Below, piece by piece: positions 41,811 through 52,375 of a stretch of DNA of 64,000 nt; within the stretch, counting starts at the first letter, position 1, and each line of letters opens with the position of its first letter. Where the stretch lies: the NCBI RefSeq assembly GCF_000234665.1, contig NC_018313.1, forward strand, positions 1 through 64,000, given 5' to 3'. Source of the stretch: Leishmania mexicana MHOM/GT/2001/U1103. Its lineage: Eukaryota > Euglenozoa > Kinetoplastea > Trypanosomatida > Trypanosomatidae. Position numbers and translations under genes: made by a program. The notes under the pieces are model-generated. The model was not told the origin of the DNA. It made no database searches and saw only the letters and a list, made by a program, of their open reading frames with translations.

Positions 41811-44800
41811 CTTCCCCTTCCCTTACCGTGTGTGTGCTTTAGGCCTATTTGGTACGCGTCGTTATCCACCCCCTCCCCCACCCGTGAGCGTCTTTCTCGT
41901 TTATTCCTCCCTTCCTCTTCTTCCTTTTTCCACCGTTGCTCCTCCCTTACTTGGGTGGGGTGTCTGCTGTGCTGCTATGTAACGTTGCTCCTTCCCCCCA
42001 CCCCCTCTTCTGTTGATGTGCTGTGCCTGCGTGCTTCGCTTTGTTTCACTGCTGCCGCGCGCCTTCATCACTGCCGTCGCTGCGGCCTTGCTGGGGTGTT
42101 TTGTGTTCGCGTGTGGGGGGGATATTCCATTGTATACAGTAATGGCGATGTGCCCGGGCTTCCACGCACACTTCACGCATGCACACGCACACACACATAC
42201 ACAAGCACACAACCCGCCCTTGCTGAGTGCCAGCGTGTGCACATGCGTGAGGTCGTTCATGTCTTGCTTTTGCTCCTATTGCTCGCCCCACCACCCCTCT
42301 TCTCTCTCTAGCAGCTGTCATGGCTCTGGGTGCCGCTGATGAGGGTAGTGACGGGCGAACCCAAATTGCGCACGACGCACCTGTATCGCTGTCGTTTCTC
42401 AACCCCTTCTCTTGTTGTTGACTCTTCTCTGACACTTTGTATCGTTGCCTTCGACTCACCGCCACTCACTTTCTCTACGTTTTGCTGGCGCGTGTCTGTA
42501 GATTGGCCCTCTTCTCCTTCGGGGGGAGGGGGCTGTCGGGACGCCCTCCCGTCCTCCCACTCTTCACTTTGTACTGCAACCCCCGCCCCCCACCCCACCC
42601 CTTCACACATGGTACGCTGACACGTTGAGGGGTGGCACCGGTCGAAGCGTTGGAGTGACTGGCGGGGGAGGGGGTTGGTATTTTGGTTCACGCATCTGCG
42701 TCTCGCGTCAAAGTAGCTTTTTTTCTCTTGATGTATTGCCTCGCTCACTGCTGCTATCGCCCCCTCCCCTCCTGCTTGACCTGTTACAAGCTCAAAGAAT
42801 GAGATATGTGGGCAGCAAAGAAGGCGCTAGCACCGCCATTCCCTCTTTACTCGCTCTTGCTTCTCCCCCCTCCTCCCCTCCCTAAACAAAAAGCGGGTGG
42901 ATAGCCTTCTCCTTGCCACAGCCTTCTGAAATCCCAGTGCGACGAAGTGAGCCGTGGAACCTGCTCTTGCGCCATGCGTTAGAGGTTGTGAGAGGCTTGC
43001 CAATTCGTGTCGTTTAGGCTTTTTTTTCAGGACACGTGCGGCTGAGCGCTTTTAATCGCCTGGAACTAACCATATATATATGTAGATGTATGCATGCGTG
43101 TATGGGTTCTGGCGTCTGCGTATCCTCTCTGCTCCCTCAGCGAGTATGGGTCTGGGACATTGTCGTTCTTCGTGCGCACCTTGAAGATGTGGTCCGCTCT
43201 CCTTCGCATGGTCTTCTGTTTCTGAGCTGTCCGCCGTTTTCGTCTGTTCGTTGCTCCCGCTCTTCTGCGCTTGCCCTTAGTATAACATCATCACCGTTGC
43301 TGCAGCTGGTGGTCTCCCCACCCCCACCCCCAGTTCTCCTGCTACTTTCCTCTTCGTCTCCGAAAGACTATTTCTTGTTCCTCTCTCTCCCCCTACCTGT
43401 AGCTGTCCATCACTATTTTGGCCTCACGTGGTTGGTTGCTTCGGTCCTCGGCTTTCACCGTCGTCCATCCCCACCTTCCCCATCTTTTCCTTGTTAATTT
43501 CTTTATTCTTCTCCCCCTCCCCCTCCCCCTTGCTGTCTGCGTGCTGCCCGCTGACTCTCTCGCTCGTTTTGCGTTTCGCTGACTCATTTTCCTCTGGCCT
43601 TTTGCCGCAGCGCTCACCTCCACCCCTCACGGATGCCCCTCCCCCCCCACCCCCACCCCCGACTTTGACGGAAGTGGGGAGTGGAATGGGAAGAGCGTGG
43701 CACGGTACCGCGAGCCGCACGCGTTGGGCTCCCGCATACGCATCTAGAGAGCTTCCAACAGGAGGTACCGCATCTTGTGAGCCAACACGCTGAACACACT
43801 GAGCGTCGGGATGTGCGTGCGACAGGCGGATCGGAGCACAGACGCACAGCGACCGACTCACCCACGCAAACGTAGTGCTTTTTCGTAAAGCGATCCAGAT
43901 ACCGCACCGATGTAGCCTGCACTCTTCTCCTTTCCGCTCTCCACACTCCAGTCGTCACTGCCCTCGGCATTGACCACGCGTCTGTGCCTCGCTCTATACA
44001 ATCGAGGCGACACTTCGCACCCCTCTCGGTGTGGGTGTGTGGAGTTGTCGTGTCCCTCCTTTGTGCTGCTATTCGCCTGCACGGGCGTGCGAGGAGTGAG
44101 CGAAGCGAATGTGGTTGGGCTCCATAACTTGCCCGTCACTCCCTTATCCGCCCCCCCCCTTCCCCTCCCGTGTCGCCCTCAGTGCTTTAGGTCTTAATTA
44201 CGGCATTTTCTCAAGCACAAGCCTTCACCCTCTCTCCCCCCACATACACATACAACCACACCCAGAACAGACAGAACACCTCTGCGTTGTTGATGGCGGT
44301 GGGAAGTGGGAGGGAGGGCGACGGCGCTTTTTGAATGTTTTCCGTTTCGGCCTCCCTCTGGGGTAGCTGTATGCCCTTTGTTGTTCTCGCTTTGGTGATG
44401 GCGGCCATGGAACGCGTTCGCCTCACTTGCTGTTGTGCATGCGTGTGTGGGTGTTGTGAGGCGGGTCGCTGCGCTGCTATGCGTATAGACGCACTTCGCC
44501 TCGTGGAGGGTTGTGCACACACACGCGTGTATGCTTTATTTATAGCGGGGCGTTAGTGAGTATGGCTGTGCTGCTGGCGCCTTCTCCTTCAACTGGCCTG
44601 TTCTCCCTCTTTATCTTTATCGTGCTCTGTGCTCATCCACAGAAGTTTTCCTCTCCCTGATGCGCCGCGCACCTGCGTGCGTGTGCGTGTGTTCCGCCGT
44701 TCTCGCGCTTTCCACCTCTTCTTGATTTTCCCTTTTCCTCGTCTCTTCGCTTGTGTGTGTGTGTGCACCGTTTATTTTGCTTTCTGTGGTACAGTCTCGT

Positions 44801-44879
44801 ATGTGCAAGGACACACACACACACGCTGGCGAGCCCCCTTTCCCTCCCCTCACACATGCACCAGGACCCATTTTTCACA

Positions 44880-45262
44880 CAGCGGCAGTTTGCAATGTGG
44901 AGGTGCTAGACGAGCGACGCACAGCGTGCATGCCATGTCTGCTGAAGTTGATGCTGTACGCGATGACCGCACAGCATCCAAGTCAATGATTACGTGTAGC
45001 GAACCACACCAAACATGCCCGAACACTTGAACGGCAAGCCAGAGAAAGACGCAAGGCCCGCTCCAACGGGTCTGGTGTGCGTGCACCTCGTGGCCGGGGG
45101 GCCGTTATTAGTTGCAGCACCCTTTTGCCAGCTCGTGTTCAGGAGTGAGGAGCCACGCGATGGCGTTCCTTGCTTGTCTCACTTTTTTCTCCGCTTCCTG
45201 CATGATGTTGAGGGTCACGGGGACACATTTCTCAAGCAACACACAGTCGCTTAAGCCCCTGC
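44880..45262 (-). repeat. Possible retroposon-derived island (SIDER relic), low confidence
   Basis: A purine/pyrimidine-balanced island stands out in the C/T-rich spacer. On its minus strand it begins gaagcaggggcttaagcga, resembling gaagcaggggccgtgctta inside the SIDER-like element at 24,744-24,762. No 5' signature is visible. This could be a truncated, diverged element or coincidence. Confidence 0.22.
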
Positions 45263-46567
45263 TTCAGCTTCCTCTATGTCTTGTTGCTGGCGCGCCCCCT
45301 CTCCTCCCCTCCCCCTCCCACTTTCGCTGGCGCTTGCTATCCCTGTCCTCCTAACATCTGCGTTATGTTTTCTGCCTCCTCCTCCTGTTTTTCCTTTCGC
45401 TCTTCTCTCCATCTTTTGTGTCTTGGCTCTCTCCCTCTCTCCCTCTCTCTGTGTGTGTGTGTGTCGGTTGCTTGTGGTTGTCCCCTGCGACGTGTTTCCA
45501 CGGCATCCCGAAGCCTGGTCGTGCTCTTCTCCTCCCCCCCATTCACGCGCTCTCGTGCTGGCCCTTCAACCGCTCATACTGTCGCCAGAGTATTCCGGAG
45601 CCCTGTGCTTTCCTTTCATGTGTTCGCTATCAATTCTGTTTTTCTGTTCCTTTGCGTTTGCCCCCTCCCCTCCCCTCCTCCACACATACACACGTGCTTA
45701 TGCATTGGCGTGCGCGTGCGTGTTATTCTGTGTGCACCGTCGCTTTACACGTGGTGCGTTTCATGTCGCTATCTTAGTTTGCCTCTCTTTCCTCTACACT
45801 CGTCCACACACGCACCCGCTGTCCTTCCTCGCGTCGGAGAGGGCGCGTGCGTGCACACCTGCCACTGAACGTGTTGTCGTCCTGGACAGAACGAATGTGC
45901 GAAAACGAAAAGTCGAGCAAGGACACCTTGAACAGGGGCCTCGTGTATGTGTGTGTGTGTGTATGCATGGCCGTCTCACCGTCTGCACCTCTACGCGCAC
46001 AGCAGCCGTGGCATACCTCGCCTATTCCTCCTGCATCTGGGGCAGCCTCCATCTCCGCTTCACGCCGCCGCGCTCACGAGTACCTCAGTCACTGGCAGCT
46101 GCCTCTTTGGCGTGCGCCGTGGACGTTCTTCCAACTCCTGACCACATCTGCGCGGATGATGTTGTCCCCACCCCCTCACGCCCCCGCCCCGCACGCTGTC
46201 GTGTTTCATCGCCCCGCTTCTCTTGCCGTCATTTTCCCTCCCTCTTTACAACCTCATCGCGCTTGTGTTTGTGCCCCGCTCATGCACCGTCGCCCCGAGT
46301 GGCTGGCGAGCACGCACACGTCCTCGGCACTCCCACCGCGCCACTCACACGTCAGCACCATCAGAGCACAAGAGAAGAAAACAGTGACTTACCGAAAGAG
46401 TATTATCCACAGCAGGGGAACTTCGTGACACGCGGCGTCCACCCCCACCCCACCCCTACCCTCCTCTCCCCCTACGTCAAGAAGTCCGCCCCCAGCGGCG
46501 GGCAACCCTTCTTAGTGGAGCGCTCCTCATTTCACTCCCGTGGGCCACATTCCCTCTCACTGCCGCC

Positions 46568-48316
46568 ATGTTCATTGTCCAGGTCGCGGCCGACATCTTC
46601 GGCAATAAACTCAACTTCGAGCTCGGCTTCCCCAGTCGTCCCAGTCTGCAGGAGATCACTCGCGTCTCTGAGAACGCCTTCTCGACGGAGATAGCCAACA
46701 CACGGCCAGACAGCGTGCCCCAGCACACGTTCCACATCTCGAAGATCAAAGTTTACGACGAGGACAAGAGCAAGTGGGTGGACCTTCTGGGCGAGGGTCA
46801 GCTGACGGACTACTGCCAGCTCTACGCCTTCCAGCCAGAGAATCCATGGCACAAGGAAACGCAGAAGCCGATTCCTCCGGCGACAAAGCCGCCAACGGCT
46901 ACGACCGCACTGAGTCGCAGTGCCGCCGTCAGCAACACGCCGTCCGGCAGCCGCGCCGTCGCGTCCACCTCCAACGCCTTGGCGCCCTACACCGGCGGCC
47001 GCAGCGAGCCGACGACGTTGCGGAGGTCTTATGCAGCCGGGGCCAGCAGCACTGCCCTTGTCCCTCGCGGCAATGCGGAAGCATCTCCGGAAGAAAAGCT
47101 GCGCGTCGTCTTCTCCGAATTCGACAACAAGGGCACTCGAATGTTTGACGTGGAAGACTTCAAGCAGGGTTTCCACAACATGGGGCTGGACTTCTCCAGC
47201 GCAACCGTGGAGGACCTCTTCGAGCGCGCCGATCTCAACCACGATCACCGCATCTCCTACACGGAGTTCGAGCGTTTTGCGCGGCTGTACCCGATCATGA
47301 CAGATTGCCTGTACTTCCGCTCCAAGGCCTTCTGGGAGGAGGACCAGATGCGCAAAGAGATCCAGTCGGAGGTGGAGGCGGCGCACAAGTCGGAGGCCAC
47401 GCTGGACCAGGCGCAGCGCAGCCTGGAGAACGCTGAGACAGACGTTGCGGACGCGCAGAGCGCCGTGAAAGTCGCCGACGACGACTTGCGGGACCGCACA
47501 GATCGCATGCGCGACCTTGCTAAAGACATGGAGGAGGCGCGCAAGGGCAAGGAGCGGATGATGCGCGAGAAGAAGGAGCGGGAGCAGGATCTCGGCGCCA
47601 TCAGGGAGCGGGAGAAGGAAGCGCGCAAAGATTTGCAGGACCTAGCTCGCGACTCCGACAAGCTGGACCGGCGCGCTGCCGCGCTCGTGAGTGACGCCGA
47701 CGCGGCGGATGACAAGGTTCGCCAGCTTCAGAAGGCGCTCGAGGAAGCGAAGCGCACCGCTGACCGTGCACACCAGGCGGCCGAGCAGGCGGCGTTGGAG
47801 GCTGACCAGGCGAAGGAGCGCGAAAGGGACGCCGCCATGGAGGCGGATGCGATTGCACGCGAAATCCCGAAGGCCGAGGACGCTGTGCGTCTGGCGGACC
47901 GCAACGTGGCATCGGCGGACCAGGTGCTGCGCGAACTGGACAGTGCCGGCAAGGACATTGGGCGTCAGGCAGACGAGGCGGCCAGCAGGCGCGACGCTGG
48001 TGAGAAGGCTGTGGCCGAGGCACGGGACAAGGTGCTGCAGAAGGTGCGCGAGTTGGATGCAGCGCGCAGCGCCGTTGCCGAAAAAGACAGAGCCATCAAA
48101 CAAAAGGAGGCAGAGCTCGACGAGCACAGACGACAACGAGAGCTTATCACACAGCACGAGCGGACCCTGATCGAACAAGAGTTGCGCCTCCGTGAACAGC
48201 GCGACAGTCTGGAGCAACGGGAGACGAAACTGATGTCGGAAGCCAGCAGCTACCTTGGGAACATGCGCATCAACCTCGCGACGCGCTCCTACTCGCGCGA
48301 CCCTGGCGGCTACTGA
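46568..48316 (+). CDS. BILBO1: BILBO1, flagellar pocket collar protein
   Basis: Structural protein of the flagellar pocket collar, the ring at the neck of the flagellar pocket needed for pocket and flagellum biogenesis. The 582-aa product (T. brucei about 587) has the characteristic globular N-terminal domain (1 to about 110), beginning MFIVQVAADIFGNKLNFELG, then a Pro/Ala/Ser/Thr linker (about 95-170). Two EF-hand units follow (about 178-250). The second has a good calcium loop (DLNHDHRISYTE), while the first loop (DNKGTRMFDVED) is divergent. A long coiled coil (about 255-550) has the heptad-rich A/D/E/K/R pattern that drives filament assembly, followed by a short polar tail. First ATG after the CT-rich upstream region. 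Neighbouring RRM genes fit T. brucei synteny. Confidence 0.95.
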   Translation: MFIVQVAADIFGNKLNFELGFPSRPSLQEITRVSENAFSTEIANTRPDSVPQHTFHISKIKVYDEDKSKWVDLLGEGQLTDYCQLYAFQPENPWHKETQKPIPPATKPPTATTALSRSAAVSNTPSGSRAVASTSNALAPYTGGRSEPTTLRRSYAAGASSTALVPRGNAEASPEEKLRVVFSEFDNKGTRMFDVEDFKQGFHNMGLDFSSATVEDLFERADLNHDHRISYTEFERFARLYPIMTDCLYFRSKAFWEEDQMRKEIQSEVEAAHKSEATLDQAQRSLENAETDVADAQSAVKVADDDLRDRTDRMRDLAKDMEEARKGKERMMREKKEREQDLGAIREREKEARKDLQDLARDSDKLDRRAAALVSDADAADDKVRQLQKALEEAKRTADRAHQAAEQAALEADQAKERERDAAMEADAIAREIPKAEDAVRLADRNVASADQVLRELDSAGKDIGRQADEAASRRDAGEKAVAEARDKVLQKVRELDAARSAVAEKDRAIKQKEAELDEHRRQRELITQHERTLIEQELRLREQRDSLEQRETKLMSEASSYLGNMRINLATRSYSRDPGGY

Positions 48317-50647
48317 GTCGGTGCAAGAGGGTCAGCGAACGACAACCACGCGTGCATGTGCGTGCCGCTAGAACCGCCTCCTCCGCTGTCTCCTCCGCTC
48401 CCTCCTCTTTTCCGCGCGTGTGTTGTTGCCAGTTTTCATTGGACGCGACTGCTGCTCATCTCTTTTGGCACTTTACTCGGAGGTGCCCAGAGGGAGGGGC
48501 GCTTCCCTCCCCACCCTGTGCGCACCTCTGCGTGCCTGCTGGGGGGGCATTTCTTTCATTGTTTCTTAGATAGGCAGCCGAGCACGCCATGCGTGTTGCG
48601 ACGATGTCTGCTGTATATATACGCGAGTCGGTCCATCGACGTGTGAATTTTTTGGGCGGCGCATCCTTCACCCGTCACACTCACTTCGCATCCACACTCA
48701 TTTCTCCTGCACCTTCTCTTCTCTATCGTTGGATGTGTGCGTGCGGGAACTTGTAGTCAGTGCCTCCCGGAAAGAGAGCCATGCCGCCCTGTAGGTGCCC
48801 CCTCCGTACGCACTCCTGAACGCATGTTCCCCTGGGGGGTTCGACCAGGCTGGTGGCAGTGGCGCGCGCCCGCTTGCAGGCTACATCACTGGAGCACGCA
48901 CACGATGGTGACGAACTTGACCTCGTTTGGCGGGTGAAAACGGGAAAGTGCATCGGCCCCGCGCGTTGTGCGTGTGTGTGTCTCTCGCGTGTTGATGATG
49001 GCGACGCGATCGAGACTTGTCATCCTGCGCCGCCATCATCGTTAAGCGTGCGTGTTTCTTCGTGTCTTCGTTGTCTCCTCCTCTTCTTTCACTAGAGTAT
49101 ACGGTCGACGCGCTTCGTGCTCGCTCGCCTTGATTCGCTAGCCTTGGTTCGCTGTGTACCACTGTACGTGTCGTGGTCTTGGTTAAGGCCATGGAGAGAG
49201 GGTATGTGGTGATGATAGTGGTTGCAGGGGGAGGGACTGGAGAGGAGGGGGAGGGGGCTGTGCTCTAGAGCGCTGACAGAGAGGTGTGGAGGCGACAGCC
49301 ACTTCGGCCGGCACAGTGCCTTAGAGGTCGTGAGGAGTCGACACGCATTGCCACCGCGTGCTGAGGCCTTTTCCCTTCCTCAACGATCAACCTCCTCCAC
49401 CCTCGGCGCTTCCCGCCTGCCTGTTCGTGTTTCGGCGTTTCCATAGATGAGTTCTGTGTTTCCTTTCTGTCGCCACGGCGTGCCGTTGGGTTGTCTGTAG
49501 TGTTGTCTTCATCGTACACGAGAGAGGGGGGAGCAGCTGGCCGGCTGCCGTAGCAGGGTGCAGCACAGCTGCGTAACTGAAAAGCCAAAACGACGCACAC
49601 GCCCACAGGCCTTAGGCTGCAGAGAGTGTTGCCCTCCACAACAACAACGAAAAAGAAGCCGAGGTGAAGGGAGTGGCCACAGGGGTGCATCGGCAGTCAC
49701 ACAGACTGGTACCCTGTAACACCAGGGGGTGGGGTCAATGTCAAGCATGCCGACCGCTATCTTCTCCGGTAGCTATCTCGTCTGCTGGTACTACTGCTGC
49801 TCTCGTTGTCTACACGTCCGTCACAGGTTTGCTTTTGTGAGAGGTGCCCGCATCTCTCGCCCTCGCGACGTTGCCGACGCTCTCGTTTTTTCCTTCCGTT
49901 CTATGGAGATGGCGATGAGAAACACGGCTCCTGAGGGCATCGGATGAGGAGGAGGTAGGGCGGACGAGGAGTAGCGTGTCGGAGCACGTGAGTGTTGCGT
50001 GTGTGACTGTCGAACATCCCAGCATGTCTCCCCATGTCGTCATCCATAAGCAATGCCCAGGATCGCCCCCTCGCCATAGCTGCTGCCACTGATGCCGGCA
50101 GCCCCTACAGCCCTCTACCTCTACGTCTTCTCCCATCTTTATAAAATTGCCTCTCCCCATGTCTGCCTGCAGGCGCTCTCGAACGCACACACACACAGAA
50201 ACGGACTGGCGAAGGCGCTTCCGTTGACAGCAGACCTTTTCTCCCTCCCTCTCACACCGCATCCCCCTCCCTGTCTCACGTGTGTTTGTGTGTGGCAGCA
50301 CGCGACGTAGGAGACGGAGGGTGCGAGTGGGTACTGGCTGGCTATCGGCAGCTAGAGTGATTTGTCCCCCCCCCCATCGCTCACACTTTGCACCGCATCA
50401 ACATATCTCCGGCCTTCGTCCCCCCTTCCCTCCCACGCACACGCACGCACGCCTAACGCTACTAGCCCCCTCTATCTTTCCTTTCCTGCTTTGTCGTCGT
50501 GCGTTTCTCAGTGCCCGGTGCGGTGGTGTTGGACTCGCCACGGTACTCCGTCGTCGTCGTCAACGCGGCCGAGCAAGCGAGGCAACGCGGCAGCAGTGGC
50601 TTGATACGCAACGGCGATATCGCTCACGTGTCGACCTGCCGTGCGGT
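48317..50647 (+). other. 2.3-kb spacer after BILBO1
   Basis: No protein gene seen. It contains a SIDER-like element on the minus strand (about 49,260-49,745). The tract at about 50,467-50,511 (tatctttcctttcctgctttgtcgtcgtgcgtttctcag, split by single purines) is a strong splice acceptor for the gene starting at 50,648; no ATG lies between. Confidence 0.6.
49260..49745 (-). mobile_element. SIDER-like short degenerate retroposon (minus strand)
   Basis: Read on the minus strand from about 49,745, the sequence gives ccccaccc, tggtg, acagggt and accagt in the order and spacing of the ingi-clade 5' signature. The element at 24,431 shows the same order. About 480 bases of similarly biased sequence follow. 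Orientation is opposite to the genes. The signature match is by eye from memory and the 3' limit is a guess from composition. Confidence 0.5.
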
Positions 50648-51313
50648 ATGCCGACCTTGTTCTCGTTCCCATCTCGGTCCTCTGCAACCCCTCTAGCCAT
50701 GTACGGCTGTCGGCGCACATTCACCGCAGCTGCAGCTGCTGCTACCTCGCCTTCCGCATCCTCGAGCACATCGGCGGACGGGCGGCTCTTAGTCGCCGGT
50801 GCTGAAGCGGTGGAAAAGTCTGGGGCAGCAGCGATGCGCAGCCTGTACAGGCGCCTGCTCAAGGCCGGCGAAGAGGGCAGAATGATGCAGCACTGTCTCA
50901 CGGTGAACTCTCTGAGCGACAGCTTAACATACGGACTTCGGTTACTGCGACTGCATCGTGAGCTGACTACGGTGGACGTGATAGCACAGCAAACTCCGCG
51001 GTGGCGCGTGGCGAAGCGGGCGCGCCAGGAATTAGCACGTCGCTACTATGCGTGGAGCCTGCTGTCGCTGCGCCTGCAGCTGCGCAGCCGCAACGCGATC
51101 GCTGACGTCCTTGTGTACTTGCTCTTTGTCACCATGTGCTTCCTTCTCTACGAAATCTACCGCGCATGCCGCATTGGGGTGAACCGGGCCGAGGAGCGCT
51201 ATCGCACGCTCTCCATCCCCATTATTCAGACCTTGGAAGCACTCGAGGCGGCGCAGATGCGGAAGCGCGAGCTGCGCAAGGAGATGGAGAAGGACATTGT
51301 GCGAGAGCGTTGA
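50648..51313 (+). CDS. Membrane protein of unknown function, 221 aa
   Basis: Not recognised. The start at 50,648 (MPTLFSFPSRSSATPLAMYG) is the first ATG after a clear polypyrimidine-AG acceptor at about 50,511; an in-frame alternative is 50,699. The upstream part of the long ORF (from 50,282) runs through the acceptor and is untranslated. Features: an Ala/Ser-rich N terminus; helical, basic middle (LYRRLLKAGEEGRMMQHC, then LRLLRLHRELTTVDV); one transmembrane helix near residues 155-175 (VLVYLLFVTMCFLLYEIY); and a charged helical C terminus (EALEAAQMRKRELRKEMEK) that could form a coiled coil. The layout suggests a single-pass anchored protein with an adaptor-like tail. PEX11-like or mitochondrial fission proteins share a loose resemblance but no motif proves either. 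Confidence 0.65.
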   Translation: MPTLFSFPSRSSATPLAMYGCRRTFTAAAAAATSPSASSSTSADGRLLVAGAEAVEKSGAAAMRSLYRRLLKAGEEGRMMQHCLTVNSLSDSLTYGLRLLRLHRELTTVDVIAQQTPRWRVAKRARQELARRYYAWSLLSLRLQLRSRNAIADVLVYLLFVTMCFLLYEIYRACRIGVNRAEERYRTLSIPIIQTLEALEAAQMRKRELRKEMEKDIVRER

Positions 51314-52375
51314 GGACATAGTGGGTGAGGTGCACGTCACAGGACAGGCCCACGCGCACCCGTGCTCGCTGACGTGTTCCTTCTCCGTCTCCCCTTCGTG
51401 TGGCTTCTTCTTCCCGTGCCTTTCTCCGATGCCTCCGGTGCACACCTCAGCAGTGCGCGGGCTCACAAACCCATCCGCACACCGGCCCGCACACAAAAGG
51501 ATCATGCCCGCTCCCCCTCGCCCTTCCGCCTCTTCTCCCATCCCTCAGACACACACACACACGTGTGCACTGTGTGTGTGTCGATCTCGTAACACAAGGC
51601 CGTTCACAACTCAACGTACTCTCGTAAGCGCCGACTAAAACGAAGAAGATGCAGCTACGGCGGCAGGCGGCAACGGTTACTCCGCGACGCATCGGTGAAA
51701 CAGAGGAGCAGGGGGGAAGGACAGAAGAAAAACGAGGCGAGCAATGCGTGCGTGTGTGTGGAAGGGAAAAGAGAAGGGCGCAATGTGTCCAAAAGCATCG
51801 CCGCGTTTTTCCCAACACCTCCACACACACAAACACCGCACCCCGTCTCCCTCCCTGGACCCTACCCTCTGCCGCAGCTATGTACAGCCCACATCAAGCC
51901 CCGCTTCTCTCCATTCTGTGTCTCTGCCCTCACTATCTCACCCCCTTCACCCCCCCCTCCCCCTCCCTCGCTCTCCATCTCCACCCACCACGGGTTGTTT
52001 GCGGTCGATACGACTCCATTCGAACGCCTGCACGACGCTTCTCCGTTTCTAGTTGGCTTCTGCGCAGGCGCATGTGCATGTGTGCTGGGATCAAGGGCTG
52101 CAGACTCCGCAGCGGCCCCATGAAGTAAGCACGTCTGCTAGTCCATCGTTCGTTTTCTCTGTGCGTGCGCGGGTCTTTGAGTGAGAAGAAGCGGTCCCGC
52201 TCGCTGCCTGCCTGCGTGTCTGTCACGCACACGTGCAGCAATCCCGCATGTACACACACATATATATCTGCCCCCCCCCCCACACACACACATCAACTAC
52301 GAGGTGCCGATACTCATCGTTGTTGCGAGTTTTGCGGCGCAGATCATCTAACAGCCCCCATCGATCGAAACGCGG
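51314..52375 (+). other. 1.1-kb spacer
   Basis: No gene seen. CT-rich blocks at about 51,360-51,430 and 51,900-51,985 and CA/CT simple sequence near 52,248-52,290 precede the next gene. ORFs of 113-159 codons overlap in several frames and carry no motif. Confidence 0.55.

Larger units (their letters stand above)
34492..46567 (+). other. 12.1-kb gene-free spacer between RRM gene and BILBO1
   Basis: No intact protein gene. Long ORFs (359 codons at 39,254; 472 at 45,276; 204 at 34,885) are translations of C/T-rich DNA. The stretch carries dinucleotide and CCCTCC-type simple repeats (about 37,450-37,475 and 37,598-37,622), a degenerate reverse-transcriptase element on the minus strand (about 40,330-41,810), and purine/pyrimidine-balanced islands at about 38,990-39,260, 43,680-44,010 and 44,880-45,260. 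The pyrimidine bias resumes up to BILBO1. I read it as the long 3' UTR of the third RRM gene plus spacer and retroposon remains. Confidence 0.7.

Noticed and set aside
45276..46694. 472-aa ORF overlapping the start of BILBO1
   Set aside because: Runs through pyrimidine-rich spacer and continues in the wrong frame into BILBO1.
46532..47386. 284-aa minus-strand ORF
   Set aside because: Antisense shadow of BILBO1.
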